Shown one piece after another: positions 52,496-62,219 of a stretch of 64,000 bases of DNA. The translations under genes were made by a program, and so were the position numbers. Numbering within the stretch: position 1 is the stretch's first letter; each line of letters starts with the position of its first letter. The notes beneath the pieces are model-generated. The model ran no database searches. It saw nothing but the letters and a program-made list of their open reading frames with translations, and was not told the origin of the DNA. This DNA is from Microbacteriaceae bacterium. Lineage in GTDB: Bacteria > Actinomycetota > Actinomycetes > Actinomycetales > Microbacteriaceae. The DNA is taken from assembly GCA_004297935.1 (NCBI GenBank), contig SCRE01000023.1:62001-126000 (forward strand). Direction: 5' to 3'.

Positions 52496-53074
52496 ATGGC
52501 CAGCTACACGTTCGATGTCTTCAGCACTCTCGACGGTTATGGTTCGACCGACGAGTGGGGCGGCTATTGGGGCAAGCAAGGCCCCGAACTGCTCGACCGT
52601 CGCGCCAGCCTGTACGTCGAGGACCAACTCATGGTGTTCGGCCCGGCCACGTACCGCATGTTCTCCGGCTTCTTCGTCGCGGGAGTGGAGTTGGACGCGT
52701 GGTCCGTGCGGATGGGCGAATTGCCCAAGGTGGTCGTTTCGAAGTCGATGGCCCCGGATGAACCGCTGCCCTGGCCGAACACCACTGTCATGCGCGGCGA
52801 CGCCGTCGATGTCGTTGCGCAACTCAAGGAGGAGTCCAGCGTCCCACTCCGATCGCACGGAAGCCTGTCGATGAACCATGCGCTGATGGCTGCCGGCCTC
52901 GTCGACCGGATCCAGGTGACCATCTTCCCGGTCATCACAGGAATCACCGGTCAGGACCCGATCTTTCGCGGGGCTGGCGAATTCGACCTCGAGCTGGTTG
53001 AAGCCCGAACCCTGGACGGGCGCACCCAGGAGCTGACCTACACGCCGACCGTGCACCCCGTGCGGTCGAAGTGA
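52496..53074 (+). CDS. Dihydrofolate reductase family protein (RibD C-terminal domain-like)
   Basis: A 192-residue NADPH-binding-type reductase fold with YTFDVFSTLDGYGSTDEWGG at the start, LMVFGPATYRMF, VSKSMAPDEPLPWPNT, SHGSLSMNHALMAAGLVDRI and PVITGITGQDPIF. Closest in type to the many stand-alone YyaP/RibD-like proteins of unknown substrate. GAGGAG precedes the ATG but is partly within a 7-bp hairpin (52458-52464 with 52481-52487). Confidence 0.82.
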   Translation: MASYTFDVFSTLDGYGSTDEWGGYWGKQGPELLDRRASLYVEDQLMVFGPATYRMFSGFFVAGVELDAWSVRMGELPKVVVSKSMAPDEPLPWPNTTVMRGDAVDVVAQLKEESSVPLRSHGSLSMNHALMAAGLVDRIQVTIFPVITGITGQDPIFRGAGEFDLELVEARTLDGRTQELTYTPTVHPVRSK

Positions 53075-53128
53075 CCCAGAAGTCGGTCCCTGAAGTCCTG
53101 TCGCGATCGTGGCGACTGAGGTCGGAAC

Positions 53129-53833
53129 TCACCAGTGTTCGTTGATGATTGCCGCGCGACGGCGTAGCGCCGCTCCCTGCCCGTGGAGTGCGATACCCGC
53201 ACCGAGCACCGCCTGCAGAAGCAAACCGACGTAGTACCCGTTACTGGCGAAGATCAGAACGGTCGTGAAGACCGCATCAGGCTGTGCCGGCACGAATGGC
53301 GTGTATGACACCGCCTGGCTGAGTAGCGTCCAGACGGTCACAATGACCAATCCGAATCGGAGCGCACGGTTCAGTTTTCCGCGACGCACCACGACGATCA
53401 TCGCGACAATCACGCTGGCCAAGGCGACCGCGCCCAACCCCGCCTGAACGTAACCGCGAATGACTACGGTTTCGATGGTCGCCGGAGCCGACCATATGAT
53501 GAAGAGCAACCGGACAAGGCTCTTCACGACGGTCGCTGCGACGAACACGAGCACCGCAATCCTGCCAGTTCGGGAATCACCGACCAGCCCGACCTCGCCG
53601 CGGATGCCGAACCCCAGACAAGAGACCGCACCCGCGAGAATGAGCGCGGCAGCAATGGACACGATCGAAGAGACTACGGTAGACACTGCATACCAGGACA
53701 GCGCTGCGGCACCGTTCGCCGTGACGAATGGAAGCCCGATCACCAGGGAGAGCACAGCGGATGCGGCGACACCGCATCCGCCCCAAGTCGTCGTGAACCG
53801 GGTGACCGCAGGCACAGCAGCGGATTGTGTCAT
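53129..53833 (-). CDS. Predicted membrane protein, function unknown
   Basis: A 234-residue protein with about six hydrophobic segments, for example TWGGCGVAASAVLSLVIGLP, AVSTVVSSIVSIAAALILAG, GLGAVALASVIVAMIVVVRR and YYVGLLLQAVLGAGIALHG. No family recognised. ATG at 53833 is chosen because MTQSAAVPAV begins a normal N-terminus and GGGGGAG lies upstream; the upstream in-frame extension overlaps the sdaA start region and is Arg-rich. Confidence 0.65.
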   Translation of the reverse strand: MTQSAAVPAVTRFTTTWGGCGVAASAVLSLVIGLPFVTANGAAALSWYAVSTVVSSIVSIAAALILAGAVSCLGFGIRGEVGLVGDSRTGRIAVLVFVAATVVKSLVRLLFIIWSAPATIETVVIRGYVQAGLGAVALASVIVAMIVVVRRGKLNRALRFGLVIVTVWTLLSQAVSYTPFVPAQPDAVFTTVLIFASNGYYVGLLLQAVLGAGIALHGQGAALRRRAAIINEHW

Positions 53834-54179
53834 CAAACTCGCGCTCTCCCCCGCATCTCGCCGCGATCCTACCGGTTTCGCCGCCGCCTGCAACAGACCA
53901 GGCATTCTCGGCATGCAAGGGTCGCCAGCTCTTACGCGCCGTTCGAACGATTCGAAGGAGATCGTCGACTTCGAAGGACCGTTTTGCCCAAATCCGCCGT
54001 ATGACTCGACTATCTCCTTCAAGGCGCGACCACGGCGCCGCCCGGTAGAGGTTGCGCATGCGCCGCAGTCGCGCGACGTCTTCACCGAATCGGGTGATCG
54101 CGTGCTCGAAGCGGTACAACGCAGGAACGTGCGACGAATCACAAGACTCTTGCGCAACATCCGCCGTACGCTGGTGTCT
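53834..54179. promoter_or_regulatory. 346-bp divergent region with a 15-bp inverted repeat
   Basis: GAAGGAGATCGTCGA (53954-53968) and TCGACTATCTCCTTC (54006-54020) pair at 14 of 15 positions over a 37-nt loop. Several TTCGAA motifs surround the left arm. The region separates the membrane protein gene from sdaA and likely holds their promoters. Confidence 0.5.
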
Positions 54180-55718
54180 GTGACAGCGTACGTCTCAGCC
54201 CTCGACCTTTTCACCATCGGGATCGGGCCATCCAGTTCGCACACGGTCGGACCGATGCGGGCCGCACGGGCGTTCGCCGACTTCCTCGCGGATGAAGGGC
54301 TCCTCGACTCTGTCGGTCGCGTGCGTTGCACGCTCTACGGTTCGCTCGGCTCAACCGGGATCGGCCACGGGACTCCGGATGCCGTGATCGCCGGCCTCGC
54401 CGGCGCCAGCCCCGAAACGTGCGAACCCGAGCACGTTCGCGGATCCTGGACGCGCCTTCCTGGCAGATCGAACGCGACGATGCCCGTGGTGCGGTTGTCG
54501 CGGATCTCGGCGTCGCGCGGCATGACGAGTGCTGCCGACGCCGGTCGAGCGGAGAGCGACCCTTCGGCAAGCTCAGGGAACGCCGGTCGTTCAAAGGACG
54601 CCGACCGCGCAGAGGACGCCGACCGCACAGAGAATGGGCGCGTGCTGCTGAACGGCACGCATCCGATCGAGATGGAGCAGGGCGACATCGTGTTCGAGCC
54701 GCGCACCCGCCTGCCCGGACATCCGAATGCGCTGACGCTCGCTGCATGGAACGCCCATGACGCGGCACCGATCGCGGAGCGCACCTACTACTCGATCGGC
54801 GGCGGATTCATCAAGCGCGACGGCGAGACGTCGCGGCTGGGGGCGAACGCCGCGCACCCGTATCCGTTCGCGACCTCCGGGCACCTGCTCGAGCTGTGCG
54901 ATGAAAACGGCCTGACCATCGACCAGATCGCACTCGGCAACGAGGTGGCACTGCACGGCGAAGACGCGATCAGAAGCGGCCTTGATGCGATCTGGGATGC
55001 GATGGCCGACAGCGTCGTCGCCGGGCTCGGCGGCGACGGAATCCTGCCCGGTGGCCTCGGCGTCAAGCGCCGTGCCGCCGCCGTGCGCAACCAGTTGGAG
55101 GCCTGCGCCGCCGACCCGGGGCGCGACACGTCGATCGAGTGGTTGCATGCGTTCGCACTGGCCGTCAACGAGGAGAACGCGTCCGGTGGGCGCGTTGTGA
55201 CGGCACCGACCAACGGGGCGGCAGGCATCATCCCGGCAGTCGGCCACTACTATCTGCGGTTCGTGCCCGGCGCATCGCTCGAGGGCATCCACCGCTATCT
55301 GCTCACGGCGACGGCGATCGGCTCGCTGTTCAAGGCCAACGCGTCGATCTCGGGCGCAGAGGCAGGTTGTCAGGGCGAGGTCGGCTCCGCCTGCGCAATG
55401 GCCGCGGGTGGCCTCTGCGCTGTGCTCGGCGGCACCACCCGGCAGGTCGAGAACGCTGCCGAAATCGCCATGGAGCACCACCTCGGACTGACCTGCGACC
55501 CGGTCGGCGGACTCGTTCAGGTGCCGTGCATCGAACGCAATGCCATCGCCTCCTCGACGGCGGTCTCGGCCGCGCGCCTGGCCCTGCACGGCGACGGCAC
55601 CCATCTGGTCTCGCTCGACACGGTGATCGAGACGATGCGACGCACGGGGCTGGACATGTCCACCAAATACAAGGAGACCAGCGAGGGCGGTCTCGCCGTC
55701 AGCGTGCCCGACTGCTGA
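54180..55718 (+). CDS. sdaA: L-serine ammonia-lyase (iron-sulfur L-serine dehydratase)
   Basis: Deaminates serine to pyruvate using a 4Fe-4S cluster. The 512 residues have the beta domain (LDLFTIGIGPSSSHTVGPMR) followed by the alpha domain with cluster cysteines in GCQGEVGSACAMAAGGL and GLTCDPVGGLVQVPCIERNA. The protein is longer than usual because of about 45 extra residues between residues ~120 and 165 (SDPSASSGNAGRSKDADRAE...), partly encoded by a dispersed repeat at 54558-54582. Start GTG at 54180 (GTG 54174 possible) with no strong ribosome site. It can consume serine made by the catabolic glyA. Confidence 0.92.
   Translation: MTAYVSALDLFTIGIGPSSSHTVGPMRAARAFADFLADEGLLDSVGRVRCTLYGSLGSTGIGHGTPDAVIAGLAGASPETCEPEHVRGSWTRLPGRSNATMPVVRLSRISASRGMTSAADAGRAESDPSASSGNAGRSKDADRAEDADRTENGRVLLNGTHPIEMEQGDIVFEPRTRLPGHPNALTLAAWNAHDAAPIAERTYYSIGGGFIKRDGETSRLGANAAHPYPFATSGHLLELCDENGLTIDQIALGNEVALHGEDAIRSGLDAIWDAMADSVVAGLGGDGILPGGLGVKRRAAAVRNQLEACAADPGRDTSIEWLHAFALAVNEENASGGRVVTAPTNGAAGIIPAVGHYYLRFVPGASLEGIHRYLLTATAIGSLFKANASISGAEAGCQGEVGSACAMAAGGLCAVLGGTTRQVENAAEIAMEHHLGLTCDPVGGLVQVPCIERNAIASSTAVSAARLALHGDGTHLVSLDTVIETMRRTGLDMSTKYKETSEGGLAVSVPDC
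54558..54582. repeat. Dispersed 25-bp repeat GACCCTTCGGCAAGC... (copy B), inside sdaA
   Basis: Second copy of the repeat at 39563-39587 (23 of 25 identical), in the same reading frame, within an insertion in sdaA. It is followed by a local repeat GACGCCGACCGCGCAGAG / GACGCCGACCGCACAGAG. Confidence 0.85.
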
Positions 55719-55850
55719 GGCGACCGGATGCGTCCGCGCACCGCACCCACACGACGCGGCGCCAACTGTCGGTGCGGGTTACAGAAGCGTCCGACGCGAC
55801 CCGTTCACGCCCGAGTTACACCGTTGAACGTACAGTCCTCCTACGCGAGA

Positions 55851-56658
55851 ATGGTGGTTGTGACGGATCAGGAGGGCCTGGGCGACCGGGCGGAGGTCGA
55901 TGGGAGGCAGACGCCGCTTGAGAAGACGTTTGCCGTCCTCGAGTTCGTGGCCGCACATGGGGGTGCGACGGTGCAGGAGGTCGCCCACGGGTTGGGGTAC
56001 CCTGTGCCGACGGTGTATCGGCTTGCACAGCCCTTGGTTCGTGCCGAGTATCTCGTCCATTTGAGGGACGAGGGGCGGTTCGAGCTGGGATACAAGCCTC
56101 ATCTGCTGGCTGTCTCGCTGCATCGCCAGGTCGGGGTACCGACATCAGTGAAGATCATGGTGAGCGAGCTCCATCAACAGACCCGCATGGCCGCGTATTT
56201 CGCGGTATACCGAGGGCGGACGTGGTCGTCGCCCACATCTGCGATTCGCCCGACCAGCCCCGGCTGCAGCCATTGACCTTCGGGTTCCATGAGGCAGCCC
56301 ACGCCACCGCGTTCGGCAAGATCATGCTGGCAGGCATGAGCGAGGGCCAGCGGGAGCAGTACCTCGAGGCGCATGGGATGCCGCCCCTGCAGAGGGCTAC
56401 GATCACGGATCGCGCCGAGCTGGAGGAGCACCTCCGAACGGTGATGCTCGACGGTGTGGCCTGGGAGAACGAGGAGTTCATAAACGGCAAGACGTGCGCG
56501 GCCGTTGGGGTGCGCAATGGCATCGGCATGGTGATCGGATCGGTCGCGATCAGTGCGAACAGCAGTCAGATCCGGGCCGGGAGCGCGAGATCGAACTGGC
56601 GCTGCGGGATACCGCGAACAAGGTCAGCAAGTACTACCGGGCGGGGGCTGCGAGGTAG
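55851..56658 (+). pseudogene. IclR family regulator, two frameshifts
   Basis: The N-terminal frame encodes a good IclR winged helix (LEKTFAVLEFVAAHGGATVQ, GYPVPTVYRLAQPLV) up to FAVYRGR near 56215; the match continues one base out of frame as VVVAHICDSPDQPRLQPLTF through GVAWENEEFINGKTCAAVGV, and shifts again near 56570 to REREIELALRDTANKVSKYY ending at TAG 56656-56658. Missing single bases in G-rich runs explain both. A regulator of this type would have served the amine oxidase module downstream. Confidence 0.85.
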
Positions 56659-56737
56659 CCGGCCGGGCCGTTGTCGCACAGGGCGGCGTGATTCGGGCGC
56701 GGACAGTGCCTGCCCCCGCCCGGGTGTTGTTGTCGCG

Positions 56738-56937
56738 CTACTTGCTTTCCCACCACGGGGTGATGACCGCGCGGGCGAGGGTGTGGCCGGAAAGGTTGAA
56801 TCCGAGGAACGCGGGTGTGGCGTTCTCGGGGATGTCCAGCTTCTCGACATCGACGGCGTGCACGGCGATGTAGTAGTTGTGCTTTCCGCTGCCGGCGGGC
56901 GGGGCGGCGCCGAGGTAGCGCTGCACGCTGGCGTCGT
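56738..56937 (-). pseudogene. PEBP (YbhB/YbcL, Raf-kinase-inhibitor-like) protein, C-terminal fragment
   Basis: About 65 residues of a phosphatidylethanolamine-binding-like protein remain: [55 protein letters not shown]. The 5' part is missing because the reading frame stops at the left end of the IS element at 56938. Confidence 0.82.
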
Positions 56938-58607
56938 TGTGTTATCTCGTGACTTCGTGGACACTGGATCTCGTCACTTCGTGGACGCTGGGTCTCATGG
57001 CTTCGTGTGTCCTGTCTCAACGCATCGTGGACACACGATCTCATGACATCGTGGACACGCTGTCTCACAGCATCGGAGACACCCGTAGCGGTGGTAGTTG
57101 GGTGGGATGACGAACTCTCTTTCACCGCAGACTCGTACCGCGATCATGAACTACGACCCGGCCCAGCCTCACGCGTTGTCGGTTACCGGGTTTTGCCGTT
57201 CGTTGAAGATCTCTCGCAGCGTGTTCTACAAGATCCGCGCCCGGGCCGCGCACGAGTCGCCGGCCGCGCTGCACCCGCGGTCGCCCCCCGCCCGGCGGTA
57301 CGGTCAGCAGGTGGTCAATGAGTTGGTGAGGATCCGTAAACAGCTCAAGGCCGACGGCTGGGACTACGGTCCCCGTTCGATCTACTATGAGGCGGCGTTG
57401 GACGACGAGTTCCCGGGCGGAAACGTCCCGTCGGTGGCGACGATCGCCCGCCTGCTGGCGGCCGTGGGGCAGGTGGACGCGTCGCCGAGGAAGCGGCCGA
57501 AGTCGTCGTACATTCCGTTCATGCGCGCGACGGTGATGTCGCTGTGGCAGCTGGACGCGTTCGAGTATGAGCTGGCTTCCGGTCAGATTGTGACGGTGTA
57601 TCAGCTGCTCGACGACGCCAGCCGGCACGACGTCGGCACCGACGCGTTCGCGCGTCATGAGAACAGTGCCGACGCGAAGGACGTGCTCGGGCGGGCGATC
57701 ACCGCGCACGGGGCACCGAAGGAGCTGCTGTCGGACAACTCGCTCGCGTTCAATCAGCTGCGTTACGGCCGGATCGGGTCAGTGGAGATCTTCCTGGCCT
57801 CCAAAGGGACCATGCCGATCAGCGGGCTGCCGGGCAAGCCGACCACGCAGGGCAAGAACGAACGCTCCCACCAGACGGTGACCCGCTTCCTCGACGCGGC
57901 TCGGCCAGCCACCCTTCAGCAGCTGCGTGCCCGGATCGGGCGGTTCCGTGAGCACTACAACAACCGCCGACCGCATCAAGCCCTCGAACAGGCGACACCG
58001 CGGGCGGCGTGAGACCTGATTGAGCACACCCCGGCGACCGAGCCGATCCCGCTGTCGGTGCTGGAAGCGAAAGCCTCAGAGTACCGGCAGGCCCGCGCCA
58101 AGCGCCAGTCAGATCTGGGCCGTGCGGCGCTGACGATCTCCAAGACCGGTCAAGTCCTCCCCGACGACAATGCCCAGCAGCAGGCAGCGGATCAATCCCT
58201 CGTGGAGGTCACCAAAGCGAACCGACAGGTCTACTATCAGGGCTACCACCTCTCCCTGCCAGCCACATACGGCGGCCGCCATTTCTACCGTACGATCACC
58301 GACGACGCGTTCTTGCTGACCGACCCCGCCACCGGTGAGATCGTGCTCTCGTTCCCACTGCCGATGATCGCGTTGAACGTCCGAGGCCGATACGTCGCCT
58401 CATACTCCATCCAAGGCGTCGAGGTGGCCCACCCCACCAAGCCCTGGGAACGGAAGAACGCGGAGTATCAGAAACAGTACGCCCAACGCCAGGCAGACCT
58501 CCCCGCAGTGCTCGGAGACCGAGAGTCGGTAGCTGTGCACGAAGCCATGAGACCCAGCGTCCACGAAGTGACGAGATCCAATGTCCACGAAGTCACGAGA
58601 TAACACA
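56938..58607 (+). mobile_element. IS481-type insertion sequence, about 1670 bp, with 70-bp terminal inverted repeats
   Basis: The ends TGTGTTATCTCGTGACTTCG... match as inverted repeats over 70 nt with a single mismatch. The left end contains six TCTC-anchored repeats at 56945, 56969, 56993, 57015, 57039 and 57063 (24-bp spacing, one of 22), resembling an array of transposase-binding sites; the right end has three mirrored units (58597-58600, 58573-58576, 58549-58552). It carries one transposase gene with an internal stop. Flanks belong to two different truncated genes and no clear target duplication is visible, so a deletion accompanied or followed insertion. Confidence 0.88.
57107..58603 (+). 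pseudogene. IS481 family transposase, interrupted by an in-frame TGA
   Basis: The first 301 codons encode a helix-turn-helix region (GFCRSLKISRSVFYKIRARA) and the DDE integrase core: Asp in LWQLDAFEYEL, Asp in LLSDNSLAFN, Glu in KNERSHQTVTRFL, then NNRRPHQALEQATPRAA. A TGA at 58010-58012 follows, but the same frame stays open for 197 more codons with sensible sequence (DLIEHTPATEPIPLSVLEAK, YYQGYHLSLPATYGGRHFYR). The pattern AA-stop-DLIEH looks like a Trp codon (TGG) changed to TGA. The element is probably inactive unless the stop is read through. Confidence 0.8.
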
Positions 58608-58940
58608 CCGCCATGTGCAACTGTTGGTGCAGGCTGGCGATGCTGGACGCCAGCGCAGGGGGCACGGACAGGCGGCGGTTCAGCGCCGTGGCGAGGCGGC
58701 GCGGCGTGTGGCCGAGTCTGAGCCGCCCCTCGCCATCGGCGCGCACGATGTACCCGGCGTGGATGAGCAGGTTCACCAGACGGTAGACGCTGGGCATGGG
58801 TAGCCCAGACCGTCGGACACCTCCCTGGCGGTGGCGCCGCCTCGGCCCGCAACGAATTCCAGAATCGCAACGGTACGCGCCAGCGGGCCAGAGCGGTCGG
58901 CGGCTGCCGACGATATGGCGGCTGCCGCGTTCGAGTCCAT
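58608..58940 (-). pseudogene. IclR family regulator, N-terminal part, frameshifted and cut by the IS
   Basis: From ATG 58940 the frame reads GPLARTVAILEFVAGRGGAT and EVSDGLGYP, then the winged helix continues one base out of frame (MPSVYRLVNLLIHAGYIVRA, GRLRLGHTPRRLATALNRRL) to LHQQLHMAV at the right IS end. The effector domain is absent. It is a homolog of, but not the missing part of, the IclR pseudogene at 55851. Confidence 0.82.
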
Positions 58941-58979
58941 GCGCGTCCCCTCAGCCAGTGCAGGCAGGTGCCGGCGCGC

Positions 58980-59531
58980 TCACAGGCTCACCACGGCCAT
59001 GGCGGTGATCATCGTCCCGGAGCACACGGCGTGCCATGCTCCGTGCCGCCCCTTGCCGCGTGCCAGAGGGACGATGAGGGCGGCGGCGCAGGCCGCCCAT
59101 CCGATCAGCACGGCGGCCATCACCTCCGCCACACCGGGTGCCATGCCGCCCATCCCCGGCATGCCGCCCATGTGGGCGGCTGCGGAAGCCGGCCGAATGG
59201 CTTCGTGCGGCGGCATCAGGAACATCGCGACGGCCATGAACTCGATGTCGGCCAGCGTCAGGGCCAGGACGAGCCTGTGGCGGCTGCCCCGCGGCCCAAC
59301 CCGACCGCGCAAGCGCGGGACTGCGAGGACCCCGCCGAGCGGCAGCAGCAGCGCCAGGCTCAGTGCTGCCGCATACGTCCCCGTCACCCCGGGCACAAGC
59401 AGCATCCCGAGCATCACCGCCCCCAGTCCTGCCGAGATGAGCGCAGTGAGCCGGTTGTCACGGTACCCGTGGACGGCTGCCGCCGTGCCCACCAGGGTGA
59501 GCATGGCGGCGACCAGTGTCGCTAGTGGCAT
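58980..59531 (-). CDS. DUF5134-like membrane protein
   Basis: A 183-residue protein with about five hydrophobic helices and a Met/His/Gly-rich loop ([20 protein letters not shown]) resembling metal-handling actinobacterial DUF5134 proteins. It overlaps the 3' end of the copper amine oxidase remnant and may have served copper supply or maturation of that enzyme (inference). The frame is intact from ATG 59531, although the genes on both sides are broken. Confidence 0.6.
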   Translation of the reverse strand: MPLATLVAAMLTLVGTAAAVHGYRDNRLTALISAGLGAVMLGMLLVPGVTGTYAAALSLALLLPLGGVLAVPRLRGRVGPRGSRHRLVLALTLADIEFMAVAMFLMPPHEAIRPASAAAHMGGMPGMGGMAPGVAEVMAAVLIGWAACAAALIVPLARGKGRHGAWHAVCSGTMITAMAVVSL

Positions 59532-60358
59532 TGCCCATGGCCGCCGTCGGACGGCTCCGTCATGCAATGCGACGGCGAGGCCGGGACGTCCAGGGTGGGG
59601 TTGCGGTCGAAGAAGCCGAACGGCTTCAGGGTGAACTTGGCGTAGTCCACTGGCATGACCGGCCAGTCCTCCGGGCGGGGAAGTGGGTCGAGCCGAACGT
59701 GTGCCATAAGACAACGTCCTCGTTCTCCAGCCCCCGGTCGGCTTTCTGGTACGCGGGGATCCCGGCGCCACCGGTGTGCTGGTTCGGGAAGTCGCCCGCC
59801 GAGTAGCGCTCCGCGGCGTCGTACTGGGTAACCCACAACTGCTTCTTGGTGAACGCGGCCCGGGACGCCACTGACGCTGTGTCGTCGGCCAGCAGGGTCG
59901 GGCTCTCCTGCGGGATCAGCACGTAGGCGACGGGGTTGCCGTAGCGGTTGAGACTGTTCGGGTTGGTGATATGCCAGACCCGTCCCGTGCTGCCATCCGC
60001 CAGGCACCCGCCCTCGGATTCGCGGGCGATGGGCGTCTCCGTCTTGGTGAACGCGTTGCCGTACTCATTGCCTGGGCCCACCGGGACCCGTGTAGCCTCG
60101 ACTTCGTTGACCGTGTTGCGCACGCCGTCGACCATCATGTCCAGCCGGGCCGAGAACATGTGCTGATGGTAGGGGGCGCCAAGCCCAGGCGCGACCTCCG
60201 ACGCATACGGGTAGTCCTTGCCCCGGTAGGAGGAGGCCCTCGTCCTGGAGGATCACGCGCAGGGCGGCTATTTCCTCGACGGTCAGATTACTCAAGGGGT
60301 GGTCGGCGGTGGCCGCCTTCACCTCGGGAGCACGCTCTTCAAGCTTCGTTGACGACAT
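59522..60358 (-). pseudogene. Copper-containing primary amine oxidase, internally deleted and frameshifted
   Basis: The first ~43 residues (HPLSNLTVEEIAALRVILQD) are an amine oxidase N-terminus, joined near 60235 to sequence from the C-terminal third: SYRGKDYPYASEVAPGLGAP, YHQHMFSARLDMMVDG (copper His ligands), [14 protein letters not shown] and [11 protein letters not shown], then in another frame [20 protein letters not shown] to the stop at 59522. Roughly 400 residues, including the topaquinone Tyr region, are gone. It would have oxidised amines such as tyramine or phenethylamine. Confidence 0.88.
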
Positions 60359-60361
60359 TTC

Positions 60362-62005
60362 TTACTCTCCTTCTTCTTTCCCGCTGCCGGGATGTGTGTG
60401 GCTGTCAGGGACGGAGGCGTCGCGCTCTGAGGACTCCTCCAGCGTGATCCGCCCCATCCAGGCGTAGAGCCAGGGCGACTTGACGCGCACGACGAACGCG
60501 ATGACCAGCGCGGCGACCGTGACCGCGCCGATGATGTAGGGGATAGCCACGAACACCGGGTCGCTGGCGGCTCCGCTGGCGGCGAACGCAGCGTTGTCCA
60601 GTAGCAGGTAGCACACGTAGACCATGCCGATGCCGCCCAGCAGCGGGGACAGAAAGGTCTTGAACCAGTGCGCGGTCTCCTGGTGTTGCTTGCGCACGTG
60701 GAAGTACCCGATGACGGAGAAGGCGGCCATCGCCTGGACGATCAGGATCGCCCCGGTGCCCAGGATCGCCATCAGCGTGTACAGCGACGCGTACGGGTCG
60801 CGGCCGCTGAAGAAGAACGCGAACACGACGATCGTGGCGATGATGCTCTGCACGAATCCGGCGATGTGCGGGGAGCCATGCCTCGCGTGGGTGCGCCCGA
60901 CGCTGTTCGCCAGACCCGGGATGAACCCCTCGCGGCCGACCGCGTGGATGTAGTGGGCGGTGCAGCTCTGGAACGCCATTCCGCAAGCGAACGAGCCGCT
61001 CATCAGAAGAATCTGGAACATCACCGCTGCCCACTGGCCCAAGTTGTGCTGCACTGGGCCGAAGAAGATCCACGGTGCCGTGTTCGGATCCTGCGCCAGG
61101 TCGATCGCGTTCGTCGGCCCCGTGCCCACGATCGCGAGCCGCGAGATCAGGATGTAGAACACGCCGATGCCCAGCACGGAGGTCATGATCGCGATCGGGA
61201 TGATCTTCTTCGGATTCTTCGACTCCTCCCCGTACATCGCCGTCGATTCGAAGCCGACCCACGACCAGAACGCGAAGAACAGGCCGATGCCTGCGGCGCC
61301 CACCGCCAGGGCCGTTTTCCCTGTCACGGGGTTGAGGAACTTGCCCGACACGTTCTGGAAGGCAGAGAGGGGGTTCAACGACTCCCACGACCACCCCTGC
61401 GGGCCGCCGCCGTGGACAACCACGCTGACCGCCATCAGGGTGAGCATGAAGATCTCAGCGACGAGAAACACGCCCAGAATCTTCGTCCCGATGCTCACGT
61501 CGTAATAGGTCAGGACAGCGTTGGCGACCAGCATGAACACGGCGAAGAAGATCCAATTCACCTGCAGGCCGAACAGATTGTTCATCAGCTGGGAACCGAA
61601 GTACCCGAAGATGCCCACCAGCGCCGGCTCGAAGACGATGTAGGCCAGAGTCGTCAGCAGGCCCGCCGCCAGACTGGGAACCCGCCCCATGCCCTGGGAC
61701 ACCATGCCGTAGAACGCGCCGGTGGCCGTGATGTGCTTGGCCATGGATGCGTAACCGATTGCGAACAGGCCCAACACGACCGTGGCGACCATATAGCCGG
61801 CCGGCGCGCCTGCCCCGTTACCGGAGCCGATCGCGATCGGAACATTGCCCACCATCGCCGTAATCGGTGCCGCGGTCGCCACGGATAAGAACAACACCCC
61901 GACCAGGCCGATAGCGTTCTTCTTGAGCCGGTGGACGTGTTGCCCACCTTCGGGTTCGGCTCCTTCGGAATCGTTCTGGGGGATTGTCACACTTTCAACG
62001 GACAT
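60362..62005 (-). CDS. APC family amine/amino acid permease
   Basis: Intact 547-residue transporter with about 12-14 helices: LKKNAIGLVGVLFLSVATAA, GAGAPAGYMVATVVLGLFAI, FFAFWSWVGFESTAMYGEES and a hydrophilic C-terminal tail. GGAG precedes the ATG at 62005. Permeases of this kind commonly accompany copper amine oxidases; here the enzyme gene 3 nt downstream is broken while the transporter remains open. Confidence 0.87.
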   Translation of the reverse strand: MSVESVTIPQNDSEGAEPEGGQHVHRLKKNAIGLVGVLFLSVATAAPITAMVGNVPIAIGSGNGAGAPAGYMVATVVLGLFAIGYASMAKHITATGAFYGMVSQGMGRVPSLAAGLLTTLAYIVFEPALVGIFGYFGSQLMNNLFGLQVNWIFFAVFMLVANAVLTYYDVSIGTKILGVFLVAEIFMLTLMAVSVVVHGGGPQGWSWESLNPLSAFQNVSGKFLNPVTGKTALAVGAAGIGLFFAFWSWVGFESTAMYGEESKNPKKIIPIAIMTSVLGIGVFYILISRLAIVGTGPTNAIDLAQDPNTAPWIFFGPVQHNLGQWAAVMFQILLMSGSFACGMAFQSCTAHYIHAVGREGFIPGLANSVGRTHARHGSPHIAGFVQSIIATIVVFAFFFSGRDPYASLYTLMAILGTGAILIVQAMAAFSVIGYFHVRKQHQETAHWFKTFLSPLLGGIGMVYVCYLLLDNAAFAASGAASDPVFVAIPYIIGAVTVAALVIAFVVRVKSPWLYAWMGRITLEESSERDASVPDSHTHPGSGKEEGE

Positions 62006-62112
62006 TGCAGCTCCTGTGCTGTAGGGGACGTCGGCGTCCCAAACATCCGCTTGCGCGAGGTCGCAAGCTACGAAGAGGTTAAGAGCCGCGACAGCAACAT
62101 GTATCCCTCAAC

Positions 62113-62127
62113 TCTCAATAATTGAGA
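62113..62127. promoter_or_regulatory. 15-bp palindrome TCTCAAT-A-ATTGAGA upstream of the permease
   Basis: A perfect 7+1+7 inverted repeat about 108 nt before the permease start in an AT-rich patch. It fits an operator for one of the (now broken) IclR regulators of the amine module. Confidence 0.5.
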
Positions 62128-62219
62128 ACGCCACGCTGCCCTGTACACGTCATCGGCACGTACCGGAGGCGTGTTCTGCGCAAGCACGAGCCGCATGCTA
62201 CCTCGATGCGCTGGAACTG

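Noticed and set aside
53460-54179. N-terminal extension of sdaA (240 codons open upstream)
   Set aside because: It runs antisense to a membrane protein gene and lacks homology to serine dehydratases, whose N-terminus matches from 54180.
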